A stretch of DNA of 64,000 nucleotides from contig NZ_VLPS01000003.1 in the NCBI RefSeq assembly GCF_007570865.1, positions 248,001-312,000 of the forward strand, in the 5' to 3' direction. Positions within the stretch are counted from its first letter, which is position 1; each line of letters begins with the position of its first letter. The notes under the pieces were generated by a model. It saw only the letters and a list, made by a program, of their open reading frames with translations. It was not told the DNA's origin and made no database searches. The position numbers were made by a program, and so were the translations under genes. Below, one piece after another: positions 52,981-62,727 of the stretch. The DNA comes from Atlantibacter subterraneus. Lineage in GTDB: Bacteria > Pseudomonadota > Gammaproteobacteria > Enterobacterales > Enterobacteriaceae.

Positions 52981-53043
52981 GTCGGGATAAGGCACAATGC
53001 CCGACCGCGATGATCTCCCCACAGGCTTTGGGCCTGTTGGGGA
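52981..53043. other. two adjacent hairpins between fadJ and sixA
   Basis: GTCGGG...CCCGAC (52981-53005) is followed 10 bases later by CCCCACAGGC...GCCTGTTGGGG (53017-53042), with only one bulged base. Neither has a T run. They occupy most of the 190-base gap before sixA and may be a leader structure or a processed end of the fadIJ mRNA. Confidence 0.45.
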
Positions 53044-53077
53044 ACGTGGCGATTCTGGTTAACAAAAGCGGTGCACT

Positions 53078-53572
53078 ATGCAAGTTTTCATTATGCGTCA
53101 CGGTGACGCAGCTCTTGATGCCGCCAGTGATGCGGTTCGTCCCTTAACCCTCTGCGGGTGTGACGAATCCCGTCAAATGGCGACCTGGTTAAAAGGTCAA
53201 AAGGTGGACATCGAGCGTGTTCTTGTCAGCCCCTATCTGCGTGCCGGGCAGACGCTGGATGTCGTCCGGGAAGTGTTCACACTGCCGGAAAACGTCGATG
53301 TCCTGCCGGAGTTGACGCCCTGCGGCGATGTACGAATGGTCGGTGCCGACCTTCAGACGCTGGCGGACGAAGGCGTTAAATCGGTGCTGGTGATCTCTCA
53401 CCTGCCGTTAGTTGGCTACCTGGTATCAGAACTTTGCCCGGAAGAAACGCCGCCAATGTTCTCAACCTCTGCCATCGCCAGCGTAACGCTGGATCCGCAA
53501 ACCGATAAGGGCGTGTTTAACTGGCAGATGAGCCCCTGCAACCTGAAAATGGCGAAAGCCAGTAATGGGTAA
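53078..53572 (+). CDS. sixA: phosphohistidine phosphatase SixA
   Basis: A 164-residue histidine phosphatase (161 in E. coli). The RHG motif is Arg7-His8-Gly9 in FIMRHGDA, with His8 the nucleophile; the second catalytic His is in VLVISHLPLV (about residue 108). It removes phosphate from histidines of the nitrogen PTS protein NPr, and was first described as acting on ArcB. Upstream hairpins are noted separately. Confidence 0.95.
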   Translation: MQVFIMRHGDAALDAASDAVRPLTLCGCDESRQMATWLKGQKVDIERVLVSPYLRAGQTLDVVREVFTLPENVDVLPELTPCGDVRMVGADLQTLADEGVKSVLVISHLPLVGYLVSELCPEETPPMFSTSAIASVTLDPQTDKGVFNWQMSPCNLKMAKASNG

Positions 53573-53577
53573 ACGTC

Positions 53578-53603
53578 AAAAAGCCGCGTAAAGCGGCTTT
53601 TTT
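53578..53603. terminator. bidirectional terminator between sixA and smrB
   Basis: AAAAAGCCGC, five-base loop, GCGGCTTTTTT. Confidence 0.9.
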
Positions 53604-53607
53604 GTTT

Positions 53608-54159
53608 CTAAGGCAGTTCCGGCGGCCTGAACTCTTCCACCTCAATCAGCACCAGCAAAGCGGCATCGCCGCCATACTCTTTCGACGCCTGATGAAAAGC
53701 CACGACGTGCGGATGCTGAGCCAGCCACAGCGGGGTTTGCTGCTTCAGAATATGTTTGCCGTGGCCGTGCATCACGCAGGCGCAAAAAACGTGTTCGCGG
53801 CGACAGGCGGCAATCAGCGCGCCTAACTCCTGCTTGGCCTGAAGCTGGGTCAGACCGTGTAAATCGAGAAACAGCTCAGGCGAGTAGTCGCCGCGGCGTA
53901 ATTTCTTCAGCTCAAAATGGCTGGTGCCTTCGCGCACATAGCGCACCGGGCCTTCCGCCGCCAGCAGCGGCTGGAACTCATCGGAAAAATAGTGGCTGGC
54001 GTCCACCTGCTCCTGGATCAGGCGCTTAACCGGCACTTCATTCGCTTTTTTACGCTGCGGGCGGTGGACGATGGTGTCCTGCTTAATTTTACGGGTGCCG
54101 CGCATCAGTTCCCGGAACAGCGTCTGGTCCTCCTCGTTAAGCGAATTTTTCTTTTTCAT
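53608..54159 (-). CDS. smrB: ribosome rescue endonuclease SmrB
   Basis: A 183-residue Smr-domain protein, as in E. coli (YfcN), that cuts mRNA between collided ribosomes. The N-terminal part (about 1-90) is charged and helical. The Smr domain (about 95-175) shows [16 protein letters not shown] and the HGHGKHILK motif with the catalytic-type GHG. The ATG at 54159 follows AGAAGAGA; an upstream in-frame ATG adds five residues not present in E. coli. Confidence 0.94.
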   Translation of the reverse strand: MKKKNSLNEEDQTLFRELMRGTRKIKQDTIVHRPQRKKANEVPVKRLIQEQVDASHYFSDEFQPLLAAEGPVRYVREGTSHFELKKLRRGDYSPELFLDLHGLTQLQAKQELGALIAACRREHVFCACVMHGHGKHILKQQTPLWLAQHPHVVAFHQASKEYGGDAALLVLIEVEEFRPPELP

Positions 54160-54322
54160 TCTCTTCTCCGTCATTCTTATCGCAGGCAGTGTACCTGACT
54201 CCTTCCCCAGCGCTAAATAAAACGCGTTTTCACGCTGGCGGAGAAGGGTGAATGCTGATTTATCGCCACTATCGTGGCAAACTAGCCGCCGTGTTTAACG
54301 CGTCACGCGCGCTGGAGGAATA

Positions 54323-55255
54323 GTGGATAAAATTTTCGTCGATGAAGCAGTCAATGAACTGCATACCATTCAGGATATGCTGCGCTGGTCAGTCAGCCGT
54401 TTTAGCGCGGCGGGCATCTGGTATGGTCATGGCACCGATAACCCGTGGGATGAGGCGGTACAACTGGTGCTTCCATCGCTTTATCTGCCGCTGGACATTC
54501 CTGAAGATATGCGCACCGCGCGCTTAACCTCCAGCGAACGCCACCGCATTGTCGAGCGCGTGATCCGCCGGGTCAACGAGCGTATTCCGGTGGCTTACCT
54601 GACCAATAAAGCCTGGTTCTGCGGCCATGAATTTTACGTTGACGAGCGCGTGCTGGTGCCGCGTTCCCCGATTGGCGAACTGATCAACAACCGTTTCGCC
54701 GGGCTGTTCGACGGCCAGCCTGAACATATTCTGGATATGTGTACCGGCAGCGGCTGTATCGCCATCGCCTGCGCTTATGCCTTCCCGGAAGCCGAAGTCG
54801 ATGCGGTGGATATCTCCGCCGATGCGCTGGCGGTGACCGAGCACAACATCGAAGAACACGGCCTGATCCACCACGTTACGCCAATCCGCTCCGACCTGTT
54901 CCGCGATCTGCCGAAAGTGCAGTACGACATTATCGTCACCAACCCGCCGTATGTGGACGAAGAAGATATGTCCGATCTGCCGAACGAGTACCGTCACGAG
55001 CCGGAGCTGGGGCTGGCGGCGGGCAGCGACGGCCTGAAACTGGCGCGCCGCATTCTGGCCTGCTCCCCGGACTACCTGTCCGACCAGGGGATTCTGATTT
55101 GTGAAGTGGGTAACAGCATGGTACATCTGATGGAGCAATATCCGGATGTGCCGTTCACCTGGCTGGAATTTGATAACGGCGGTGACGGCGTCTTCATGCT
55201 GACCAAAGCGCAGCTGATCGCGGCGCGCGAGCACTTCAGCATTTATAAAGATTAA
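54323..55255 (+). CDS. prmB: 50S ribosomal protein uL3 glutamine methyltransferase PrmB
   Basis: Methylates Gln150 of ribosomal protein uL3 using S-adenosylmethionine. It has 310 residues, the E. coli length. The SAM site is in [20 protein letters not shown] (about 137-156) and the N5-glutamine methylase motif is [11 protein letters not shown] (about 209-219). It starts with GTG after GGAGGAA. It is divergent from smrB and is followed closely by aroC. Confidence 0.96.
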   Translation: MDKIFVDEAVNELHTIQDMLRWSVSRFSAAGIWYGHGTDNPWDEAVQLVLPSLYLPLDIPEDMRTARLTSSERHRIVERVIRRVNERIPVAYLTNKAWFCGHEFYVDERVLVPRSPIGELINNRFAGLFDGQPEHILDMCTGSGCIAIACAYAFPEAEVDAVDISADALAVTEHNIEEHGLIHHVTPIRSDLFRDLPKVQYDIIVTNPPYVDEEDMSDLPNEYRHEPELGLAAGSDGLKLARRILACSPDYLSDQGILICEVGNSMVHLMEQYPDVPFTWLEFDNGGDGVFMLTKAQLIAAREHFSIYKD

Positions 55256-55258
55256 TCC

Positions 55259-55277
55259 AACGGGCTGCGGCCCGTTT
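55259..55277 (+). terminator. weak hairpin between prmB and aroC
   Basis: AACGGGC, short loop, GCCCGTT with few Ts. It probably lets part of prmB transcription continue into aroC. Confidence 0.45.
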
Positions 55278-55316
55278 CACATCGCTCAAAAACACAACAA
55301 CGACAACGGAGCCGTG

Positions 55317-56402
55317 ATGGCAGGAAACAGTATTGGACAATTCTTCCGTGTGACCACCTTCGGGGAGTCGCACGGCGTGGCGCTGGGTTGCATTGTCGAT
55401 GGCGTACCGCCCGGCATCCCGCTGACCGAAGCCGATCTTCAGCACGATCTCGACCGCCGCCGTCCCGGCACCTCGCGCTACACCACCCAGCGCCGCGAGC
55501 CGGACCAGGTAAAAATTCTCTCCGGCGTGTTTGAGGGCGTCACCACCGGCACCAGTATTGGCCTGCTGATTGAAAACACCGATCAGCGCTCCCAGGATTA
55601 CAGCGCCATCAAAGACGTGTTCCGTCCGGGGCACGCGGATTACACCTACGAACAAAAATACGGCCTGCGCGACTATCGCGGCGGCGGGCGTTCATCCGCC
55701 CGTGAAACCGCCATGCGCGTCGCGGCAGGCGCTATCGCTAAAAAATATCTGGCGCAGAAATTCGGCGTGGTGATTCGCGGCTGCCTGACCCAGATGGGTG
55801 ACATTCCGCTGGAAATCAAAGACTGGGATCAGGTAGAGCAAAACCCGTTCTTCTGTCCGGACCCGGATAAAATCGAGGCGCTGGATGAGCTGATGCGCGC
55901 TCTGAAAAAAGAGGGCGATTCCATCGGCGCGAAAGTCACCGTGGTGGCCGACAGCGTGCCCGCCGGGCTTGGCGAGCCGGTATTTGACCGCCTGGACGCC
56001 GATATCGCCCACGCGCTGATGAGCATTAACGCCGTGAAGGGCGTGGAAATCGGCGACGGTTTCGGTGTGGTGCAACTGCGCGGCAGCCAGAACCGCGACG
56101 AAATCACCACCGCCGGTTTTCAGAGCAACCATGCGGGCGGCGTGCTGGGCGGCATCAGCAGCGGCCAGCAAATCGTGGCGCATATGGCGCTGAAACCCAC
56201 CTCCAGCATTATGGTGCCGGGGCGCACGTTAAACCGTTTCGGCGAAGAAGTGGAAATGGTCACCCGTGGGCGTCACGATCCCTGCGTGGGGATCCGCGCC
56301 GTGCCGATCGCCGAAGCGATGCTGGCGATTGTCTTAATGGATCACCTGCTGCGTCAGCGCGCGCAAAACGCCGACGTCAGCACTACGCTCCCCCGTTGGT
56401 AA
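55317..56402 (+). CDS. aroC: chorismate synthase
   Basis: Last step of the shikimate pathway: converts EPSP to chorismate, needing reduced FMN. It has 361 residues, identical in length to E. coli. Conserved regions are [20 protein letters not shown] (about 13-32, with the catalytic His), [20 protein letters not shown] and the second FMN region [17 protein letters not shown] with its His. The ATG at 55317 follows a weak ACGGAG ribosome site; the GTG just before it is not used in the family. Confidence 0.98.
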   Translation: MAGNSIGQFFRVTTFGESHGVALGCIVDGVPPGIPLTEADLQHDLDRRRPGTSRYTTQRREPDQVKILSGVFEGVTTGTSIGLLIENTDQRSQDYSAIKDVFRPGHADYTYEQKYGLRDYRGGGRSSARETAMRVAAGAIAKKYLAQKFGVVIRGCLTQMGDIPLEIKDWDQVEQNPFFCPDPDKIEALDELMRALKKEGDSIGAKVTVVADSVPAGLGEPVFDRLDADIAHALMSINAVKGVEIGDGFGVVQLRGSQNRDEITTAGFQSNHAGGVLGGISSGQQIVAHMALKPTSSIMVPGRTLNRFGEEVEMVTRGRHDPCVGIRAVPIAEAMLAIVLMDHLLRQRAQNADVSTTLPRW

Positions 56403-56407
56403 ACAGT

Positions 56408-57232
56408 ATGAAACGCTCCCTTATCGCCCTGGCGGCACTGCTGGTAAGTTCCGCCACGCTGGCCGCCACGCCGTGGCAAAAAGTGCCAAACCCGATCCCC
56501 GGTACGCCGCAGTCTATCGGCGCGTTTTCCAACGGCTGTATCGTGGGCGCGCAGGCGCTGCCGCTGGCCTCCGATCACTATCAAGTGATGCGTACCGATC
56601 AGCGCCGCTATTTCGGCCACCCGGAGCTGGTGAATTTCATCCAGCGCTTTAGTTCCCAGGTGAACGACTTAGGGATGGGAACGGTGCTGGTGGGGGATAT
56701 GGGCATGGCCGCAGGCGGGCGTTTCGCCACCGGCCACGCCAGCCATCAAACCGGGCTGGACGTGGATATCTTCCTGCAACTGCCGAAAACCCGCTGGACG
56801 TCAACGCAGCTGCTGCGCCCGCAGGCGCTGGATCTGGTTGCGCCCAACGGCAAAACGGTGGTCGCGAGCCGCTGGAGCCCGCAGATCTATAACATGATCA
56901 AACTGGCGGCGCTGGATGACGAAGTGACGCGTATTTTCGTCAACCCGGCGATTAAACAGCAGCTGTGTCTGGACGCCGGCACCAACCGCGACTGGCTGAA
57001 TAAAGTGCGCCCGTGGTTTGCCCATCGCGCCCATATGCACGTGCGCCTGCGCTGCCCGGCGGACAGCCTTGAGTGTATCGAGCAAGCCCCGCCACCGCCG
57101 GGAGACGGCTGTGGCGAAGAGTTGCAAAGCTGGTTCAAACCGGCGAAACCGGGTAGTCAATCACCTGAGAAGAAAACGCCTCCGCCACCACCGCCTTCCT
57201 GTCAGGCTCTGCTGGATGAACACGTACTTTAA
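56408..57232 (+). CDS. mepA: penicillin-insensitive murein DD-endopeptidase MepA
   Basis: Periplasmic zinc peptidase of the LAS family that cuts D-Ala-mDAP cross-links in peptidoglycan, 274 residues as in E. coli. It has a signal peptide of about 19 residues ([19 protein letters not shown], then ATPW). The zinc ligands are in [14 protein letters not shown] and AHMHVRLRC. The C-terminus has several cysteines that form disulfides and a Pro-rich [11 protein letters not shown] segment. It follows aroC by five bases. Confidence 0.96.
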   Translation: MKRSLIALAALLVSSATLAATPWQKVPNPIPGTPQSIGAFSNGCIVGAQALPLASDHYQVMRTDQRRYFGHPELVNFIQRFSSQVNDLGMGTVLVGDMGMAAGGRFATGHASHQTGLDVDIFLQLPKTRWTSTQLLRPQALDLVAPNGKTVVASRWSPQIYNMIKLAALDDEVTRIFVNPAIKQQLCLDAGTNRDWLNKVRPWFAHRAHMHVRLRCPADSLECIEQAPPPPGDGCGEELQSWFKPAKPGSQSPEKKTPPPPPPSCQALLDEHVL

Positions 57233-57242
57233 GGATTAATTC

Positions 57243-58040
57243 GTGGATCTGTTTATGCTTTCTCCGCTGGTGATGGTGGGTCTGTTCTTCATCGCCATGC
57301 TCGCGGGGTTTATCGATGCGCTGGCGGGTGGGGGCGGATTGCTCACTATCCCGGCACTGCTGGCGACGGGGATGTCGCCCGCCCAGGCGTTAGCCACCAA
57401 TAAACTTCAGGCCTGCGGCGGCTCGCTTTCCGCCTCGATCTACTTTATTCGCCGTAAAGTGGTGAGCCTGAAAGATCAAAAGCTCAATATCCTGATGACC
57501 TTTATCGGATCGACCAGCGGCGCGCTGCTGGTGCAGTTCGTGAAGTCGGACATTTTGCGCCAGATCCTGCCGATCCTGGTGATCGGCATTGGCCTTTACT
57601 TTCTGTTAATGCCTAAGTTGGGTGAAGAAGATCGCCAACGCCGTCTGTACGGCCTGCCGTTTGCCCTGGTGGCAGGCGGCTGCGTCGGTTTTTATGACGG
57701 CTTCTTCGGCCCTGGCGCAGGTTCGTTTTACGCGCTGGCGTTTGTCACGCTGTGTGGGTTTAATCTGGCGAAATCCACCGCTCATGCCAAAGTGCTCAAC
57801 GCCACGTCGAACGTTGGCGGGCTGTTGCTGTTTATTATTGGCGGAAAAGTGGTGTGGGCCACCGGGTTTCTGATGATGGCCGGCCAGTTTATTGGGGCGC
57901 GGTTAGGTTCACGTCTGGTGCTCAGCAAAGGCCAGCAGCTTATCCGTCCGATGATTGTGATTGTTTCCGCTGTGATGAGCGCCAAACTGCTGTTCGACAG
58001 CCACGGCGCGGCGCTCCTTCAGTGGCTTGGGATACATTAA
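57243..58040 (+). CDS. yfcA: TauE/SafE-family membrane protein YfcA
   Basis: A 265-residue inner-membrane protein of the TauE/TSUP sulfite/sulfonate exporter family with about eight helices and the family repeat AGGGGLLTIPALLATGMSP and YDGFFGPGAGSFYALAFV. Its substrate is not established. It starts with GTG; its stop overlaps the start of epmC by one base, so translational coupling is likely. Confidence 0.92.
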   Translation: MDLFMLSPLVMVGLFFIAMLAGFIDALAGGGGLLTIPALLATGMSPAQALATNKLQACGGSLSASIYFIRRKVVSLKDQKLNILMTFIGSTSGALLVQFVKSDILRQILPILVIGIGLYFLLMPKLGEEDRQRRLYGLPFALVAGGCVGFYDGFFGPGAGSFYALAFVTLCGFNLAKSTAHAKVLNATSNVGGLLLFIIGGKVVWATGFLMMAGQFIGARLGSRLVLSKGQQLIRPMIVIVSAVMSAKLLFDSHGAALLQWLGIH

Positions 58041-58588
58041 TGAGCACTGCACACCACTATCAGCAGCTGGTCGATATTTTCGAGGGCTGCTTTTTTAACG
58101 AATTTAATACCCGTCTGATTAAAGGCGACGACGAACCGATCTATCTTCCGGCTGACGCGGATGCCCCGTATCACCGGATTGTGTTCGCCCACGGCTTTTA
58201 CGCCAGCGCGCTGCACGAGATTTCCCACTGGTGCATCGCCGGCAAAGCGCGCCGCGAGCAGGTGGACTTTGGCTACTGGTATTGCCCGGACGGGCGCGAT
58301 GCCCAGACCCAGTGCCAGTTTGAAGATGTGGAGATCAAACCTCAGGCACTGGACTGGCTGTTTTGCGAAGCGGCGGGTTTCCCGTTTAACGTCAGCTGCG
58401 ACAACCTGGAAGGGGACTTCGAGCCGGATCGCATCAAGTTTCAGCGCCGGGTTCACGCTCAGGTGATGACGTGGCTGGAACAGGGCATCCCGGCGCGCCC
58501 GGCCCGGTTTATCGCCGCGCTTCAGGACTATTACCAAACGCCGCCGCTGACGGCGGACCGGTTTCCGTGGCCAGAAGACCTGTCCTGA
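58040..58588 (+). CDS. epmC: EF-P hydroxylase EpmC (YfcM)
   Basis: A 182-residue enzyme that hydroxylates the beta-lysyl-lysine of elongation factor P, the last modification after EpmA and EpmB. The motif HEISHWCIAGKARRE contains HExxH-type metal ligands near residue 59. It matches E. coli throughout (for example EVEIKP / DFGYWYCPDGRDAQTQ). The ATG at 58040 matches the family; a much longer frame reads back through yfcA and is a shadow. Confidence 0.94.
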   Translation: MSTAHHYQQLVDIFEGCFFNEFNTRLIKGDDEPIYLPADADAPYHRIVFAHGFYASALHEISHWCIAGKARREQVDFGYWYCPDGRDAQTQCQFEDVEIKPQALDWLFCEAAGFPFNVSCDNLEGDFEPDRIKFQRRVHAQVMTWLEQGIPARPARFIAALQDYYQTPPLTADRFPWPEDLS

Positions 58589-58642
58589 GCCATGCTTTTT
58601 GTAGTTGAACCACATGATATGACGGGTAATTGAGGAAAGACG

Positions 58643-58921
58643 ATGATCGCAGCATTCGAAGCACGCATTCTGGCGTTGATTGATGACATGGTTGAACACG
58701 CCAGTGATGACGAGCTGTTCGCCAGCGGCTACCTGCGCGGGCACCTGACGCTTGCCGTGGCGGAACTGGAAGGGGGCGACGATCACTCTGCCGACGCCCT
58801 GCACCAGAAAGTGACGGAAAGCCTGCAAAAAGCCATTGGCGCAGGCGAACTGACCCCGCGCGACCAGGCGCTGGTGTCCGGTATGTGGCAAACCCTGTTC
58901 GATAAAGCCCAGGCCAACTAG
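58643..58921 (+). CDS. yfcL: YfcL family protein
   Basis: A 92-residue, acidic, mostly helical protein that matches E. coli YfcL in length and order ([20 protein letters not shown], then [20 protein letters not shown]). Function unknown. It is the last gene of the prmB-yfcL run; a terminator-like hairpin lies 13 bases after its stop. Confidence 0.9.
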   Translation: MIAAFEARILALIDDMVEHASDDELFASGYLRGHLTLAVAELEGGDDHSADALHQKVTESLQKAIGAGELTPRDQALVSGMWQTLFDKAQAN

Positions 58922-59259
58922 TCCGCTCCCCTTATGCCATCCTTTCCCGGGATGGCATGCTGCTTTTCCCCTTTTTCCTGCCTTTTTATCTGCTTAGCGC
59001 AGCGCTGCCCAGTAGCGTGACATCACCGAGACCCTGCCGGAAAGGTTGCAACAGGTTTGCCTTGTTAAGGTGATCTTGTTAACAAACTGAAACAAAGAGT
59101 TAGGAGAGGGCTGGTTTTCCCCGGTTGTGAGGTTGTTAAATCCTGCGGTTTGTTCTAGAAACAAATTGTAATGTATTGGTCACTCCTCATACCTCTTAGA
59201 GAACCTGAAGAGTTTGCGTTTCGCCTCGTGCAGGCAACCTGAACTGTGACGGACAAAAA
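58922..59259 (+). promoter_or_regulatory. 338-base region upstream of cstA
   Basis: No gene is seen. It holds the yfcL terminator at the left, and a possible CRP half-site TTGTGAGG near 59123. Several GGA motifs around the ribosome site (GACGGACAAAAA next to the start) recall CsrA sites in the E. coli cstA leader. These are pattern guesses based on the known CRP and CsrA control of cstA. Confidence 0.4.
58934..58965 (+). terminator. terminator after yfcL
   Basis: ATGCCATCC, short loop, GGATGGCAT, then GCTGCTTTT. The T run is short. Confidence 0.65.
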
Positions 59260-61377
59260 ATGGAAAACATGATGAATAACTCAGGGAAATACCTCCTCTG
59301 GGCAGTGCTCTCTTTAGTGGGCGCATTTGCTTTGGGATACATCGCTCTGAACCGGGGAGAGCAGATTAACGCGCTGTGGATTGTGGTTGCCGCAGTCTGT
59401 GTTTATCTGATCGCTTACCGCTTCTACGGGCTGTTTATCGCTAAACGGGTGCTGGTTGTGGACTCAACGCGTATGACGCCTGCGGTGCGCCATAACGATG
59501 GTCTGGACTATGTGCCTACCGATAAAAAAGTGCTGTTCGGCCACCACTTTGCGGCCATCGCCGGGGCAGGCCCGCTGGTCGGCCCGGTGCTGGCTGCGCA
59601 AATGGGTTATCTGCCGGGCATGCTGTGGATCCTCGCGGGCGTGGTTATCGCGGGTGCCGTGCAGGACTTTATGGTGTTGTTTGTCTCTACCCGCCGCGAT
59701 GGTCGTTCCCTTGGCGAGCTGGTGAAAGAGGAGATGGGCAATACCGCCGGGGTGATCGCGCTGGTCGCCTGTTTCATGATCATGGTGATTATCCTCGCGG
59801 TACTGGCGATGATCGTGGTGAAAGCGCTGACCCACAGCCCGTGGGGCACCTACACCGTGGCCTTTACCATTCCGCTGGCGCTGTTTATGGGCGTCTACAT
59901 TCGCTATCTGCGCCCGGGACGCATCGGCGAAGTGTCGGTCATTGGCCTGGTGCTGCTGATTTTCGCGATTATTTCCGGCGGTTGGGTGGCTGAAAGCCCG
60001 ACCTGGGCTCCGTACTTTGACTTTACCGGCGTACAGCTGACCTGGATGCTGGTGGGCTACGGCTTTGTGGCGGCGGTACTGCCGGTATGGCTGCTGCTCG
60101 CGCCGCGTGACTATCTGTCGACCTTCCTGAAAATCGGCACCATCGTCGGGCTGGCTATCGGCATCCTGATTATGCGTCCGACCCTGACCATGCCGTCGAT
60201 CACCAAGTTTATCGACGGGACCGGTCCGGTCTGGTCTGGCGACATGTTCCCGTTCCTGTTTATCACCATCGCCTGTGGCGCGGTGTCGGGTTTCCACGCG
60301 TTGATCTCCTCCGGCACCACGCCGAAGATGCTGGCTAACGAAAATCAGGCCTGCCTGATTGGCTACGGCGGCATGCTGATGGAGTCTTTCGTGGCGATCA
60401 TGGCGCTGGTGGCGGCGTGCGTCATCGACCCGGGCGTGTACTTCGCCATGAACAGCCCGATGGCGGTGCTGGCTCCGGCGGGTACCACCGATGTGGTGGC
60501 CTCTGCGGCGCAAGTGGTCAGCGGCTGGGGCTTCCAGATCACCCCGGAAACCCTGACGCAAATCGCTAACGAAGTAGGCGAGCAGTCGATCATCTCCCGT
60601 GCGGGCGGCGCACCGACCCTGGCGGTCGGGATGGCGTACATTCTGCATGGCGCGCTGGGTGGCCTGATGGATGTCTCCTTCTGGTATCACTTCGCGATCC
60701 TGTTTGAAGCGCTGTTCATCCTGACAGCGGTGGATGCCGGTACCCGTGCCGCGCGCTTTATGTTGCAGGATTTGCTGGGCGTGATCTCTCCGGGCCTGAA
60801 GCGTACCGACTCGCTGCCGGCTAACATCCTGGCGACGGCGCTGTGCGTACTGGCGTGGGGTTACTTCCTGCACCAGGGCGTGGTTGACCCGCTGGGCGGC
60901 ATCAACACCCTGTGGCCGCTGTTTGGTATCGCCAACCAGATGCTGGCAGGTATGGCGCTGATGCTCTGCGCGGTGGTACTGTTCAAGATGAAACGCCAAC
61001 GCTACGCATGGGTTGCGCTGGTTCCCACTGCATGGCTGCTGATTTGCACCATGACGGCGGGCTGGCAGAAAGCGTTTAGCCCGGATGCCAAAGTAGGCTT
61101 CCTGGCTATCGCCAACAAATTCCAGGCGATGATCGACAGCGGCAATATCCCGGCGCAGTACACTCAGGCGCAGTTGGCTCGGCTGGTGTTTAACAACCGT
61201 CTGGATGCGGGCCTGACGATCTTCTTTATGGTGGTAGTGGTAGTGATTGCGCTGTTCTCCATTAAGACCGCGCTGGCGGCACTGAAAGTCGATAAGCCCA
61301 CCGCGAAAGAGGTGCCTTACGAGCCGATGCCGGAAAACTATCAGGATATCGTTACCCAGGCGAAAAGCGCCCACTAA
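59260..61377 (+). CDS. cstA: carbon starvation protein A (peptide/pyruvate-type transporter)
   Basis: A polytopic membrane protein of 705 residues with about eighteen hydrophobic segments, nearly the same as E. coli CstA (701), including FGHHFAAIAGAGPLVGPV, GLDYVPTDKKVLF and the LILEDLLGV-like ARFMLQDLLGVISP. CstA takes up peptides and, in later work, pyruvate under carbon limitation. It is closer to CstA than to the paralog BtsT (YjiY). The start may be ATG 59260 (near GGA) or ATG 59272, which aligns with E. coli. In E. coli cstA lies near entA-ybdB; here it lies between yfcL and mnmC. Confidence 0.93.
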   Translation: MENMMNNSGKYLLWAVLSLVGAFALGYIALNRGEQINALWIVVAAVCVYLIAYRFYGLFIAKRVLVVDSTRMTPAVRHNDGLDYVPTDKKVLFGHHFAAIAGAGPLVGPVLAAQMGYLPGMLWILAGVVIAGAVQDFMVLFVSTRRDGRSLGELVKEEMGNTAGVIALVACFMIMVIILAVLAMIVVKALTHSPWGTYTVAFTIPLALFMGVYIRYLRPGRIGEVSVIGLVLLIFAIISGGWVAESPTWAPYFDFTGVQLTWMLVGYGFVAAVLPVWLLLAPRDYLSTFLKIGTIVGLAIGILIMRPTLTMPSITKFIDGTGPVWSGDMFPFLFITIACGAVSGFHALISSGTTPKMLANENQACLIGYGGMLMESFVAIMALVAACVIDPGVYFAMNSPMAVLAPAGTTDVVASAAQVVSGWGFQITPETLTQIANEVGEQSIISRAGGAPTLAVGMAYILHGALGGLMDVSFWYHFAILFEALFILTAVDAGTRAARFMLQDLLGVISPGLKRTDSLPANILATALCVLAWGYFLHQGVVDPLGGINTLWPLFGIANQMLAGMALMLCAVVLFKMKRQRYAWVALVPTAWLLICTMTAGWQKAFSPDAKVGFLAIANKFQAMIDSGNIPAQYTQAQLARLVFNNRLDAGLTIFFMVVVVVIALFSIKTALAALKVDKPTAKEVPYEPMPENYQDIVTQAKSAH

Positions 61378-61401
61378 CGGTTGAATGACAGTTAAGTAAT
61401 C

Positions 61402-61433
61402 CACTCCCCGGCTTAGCGGCTGGGGAGTTTTTG
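61402..61433 (+). terminator. terminator/attenuator-like hairpin between cstA and ybdD
   Basis: CTCCCC...GGGGAG followed by five Ts, 24 bases after cstA. It may limit transcription into the downstream genes. Confidence 0.7.
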
Positions 61434-61457
61434 GCTTTAAATAGAGAAGGAGACGGT

Positions 61458-61655
61458 ATGTTTGATACCTTAGCCAAAGCCGGTAAATATCTGGGCCAGG
61501 CGGCGAAATTAATGGTGGGCGTACCGGATTACGATAACTATGTTCAGCACATCCGGCTTAATCATCCCGATCAAACGCCGATGACCTATGAAGAGTTTTT
61601 CCGCGAACGCCAGGATGCACGCTACGGCGGGAAAGGCGGAGCCCGCTGCTGTTAA
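61458..61655 (+). CDS. ybdD: YbdD/YjiX family protein
   Basis: A 65-residue cytoplasmic protein that matches E. coli YbdD, starting [20 protein letters not shown] and ending KGGARCC with a conserved Cys pair. It belongs to a family always found next to CstA-type transporters. Its role is unknown, possibly linked to the transporter or the GTPase that follows. The ATG at 61458 follows AAGGAG. Confidence 0.92.
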   Translation: MFDTLAKAGKYLGQAAKLMVGVPDYDNYVQHIRLNHPDQTPMTYEEFFRERQDARYGGKGGARCC

Positions 61656-61664
61656 GGAAACGAG

Positions 61665-62681
61665 ATGAACCAGGCTGTTGCAGTCACGCTGTTAACCGGC
61701 TTTCTGGGGGCAGGTAAAACCACCCTGATTAACCATTTTCTCACCCACCACGCCGACGCGTCGGTGGCGATTCTGGAAAACGAATTCGGCGCGGTGAATA
61801 TTGACGGCGCGCTGCTGCGCGGCGGCGATAACGTCAACGTGGTCGAATTGTCCAACGGCTGCGTCTGTTGCAGCGTGCGCGGCGAATTCACCGCTGCGCT
61901 CACTGAACTGCTGGCCCAGCGCCAGCGCGGCGAGCTCACTTTCGATCGCCTGATCGTTGAAACCACCGGCCTTGCCGACCCGGCACCGATTATCCAGACC
62001 TTTTTCGTTGAAGAGGCGCTGCGTGAGGCGCTGCGGCTGGACGCGGTGATTACCCTGGCGGACTGCCACCATATTTCTCGCCAGCTGGATGAACATCCGG
62101 TTGCCGCTTCGCAGCTCGGGTTCGCCGATCGTATTTTGCTGACCAAAGCGGATACCTGTGACGAACAGCAGCACAGCGAGGCGCTGGCGCGCATTCACCA
62201 GATCAACAGCAAAGCCGAGATCTACCAGATCGAAAACGGCGTCTGCCCGGCGGATCTGTGGCTGGATCTCAACGCCTTCGAGCTGAGCGACGCGAACAGC
62301 CTGACCAAAGGTTTCCACGCGATCCGCCCAGCCGACCAGTCCGCACCGCGCTTCACTCCGTTTAAAGAAATTAAACGCTCCTGGGATGACGCTATTCAGG
62401 CGCACGTGTTTGAAGCGGGCTGGATGGATTTGCACAAGGCTGGGGCGTTTATGGAGCAGTGCGTGGAGCGCTACGGCAACGATATGCTGCGCTATAAAGG
62501 CGTACTGGCGATTGCCGGAAACCCCCAGCGCCTGATTGTTCAGGGCGTGCATAAAGTGGTGGGTTTTGATTACGGCTCGCCCTGGCATGAGGGTGAAACG
62601 CCCCAGTCGCGGCTGGTGATTATCGGGCGCTACCTGCCTGTTGATGAGCTGCGCACGGCGTTTGCTCAGGCTACCGCGTAA
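61665..62681 (+). CDS. COG0523 (G3E) GTPase, YjiA-like metallochaperone
   Basis: A 338-residue P-loop GTPase. GFLGAGKTTL (about 12-21) is the nucleotide loop; ENEFG (38-42) follows, and CVCC (66-69) is the metal-binding CxCC motif. Other GTPase regions are ETTGLADP and TKAD (NKxD-type, with a Thr). A C-terminal CobW domain (about 230-335) ends LVIIGRYLP. Such proteins bind zinc or other divalent metals and are thought to deliver them. It resembles E. coli YjiA (318 residues), which sits beside btsT-yjiX; here the same arrangement is attached to cstA-ybdD. Nine bases separate it from ybdD. The target is unknown. Confidence 0.88.
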   Translation: MNQAVAVTLLTGFLGAGKTTLINHFLTHHADASVAILENEFGAVNIDGALLRGGDNVNVVELSNGCVCCSVRGEFTAALTELLAQRQRGELTFDRLIVETTGLADPAPIIQTFFVEEALREALRLDAVITLADCHHISRQLDEHPVAASQLGFADRILLTKADTCDEQQHSEALARIHQINSKAEIYQIENGVCPADLWLDLNAFELSDANSLTKGFHAIRPADQSAPRFTPFKEIKRSWDDAIQAHVFEAGWMDLHKAGAFMEQCVERYGNDMLRYKGVLAIAGNPQRLIVQGVHKVVGFDYGSPWHEGETPQSRLVIIGRYLPVDELRTAFAQATA

Positions 62682-62686
62682 TAACC

Positions 62687-62727
62687 GGCGGATGCGTTAA
62701 TCCGTATCCGCCGCTGCTTTTATTTTA
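62687..62727 (+). terminator. terminator after the COG0523 gene
   Basis: GGCGGAT...ATCCGCC followed by GCTGCTTTTATTTT; it overlaps the stop codon of the convergent mnmC. Confidence 0.65.

Noticed and set aside
59464-61404. Open frame of 646 codons on the minus strand opposite cstA
   Set aside because: Product is a run of Arg, His, Gln and charged residues without domains, and it lies fully within the strongly conserved cstA; a shadow frame in GC-rich DNA.
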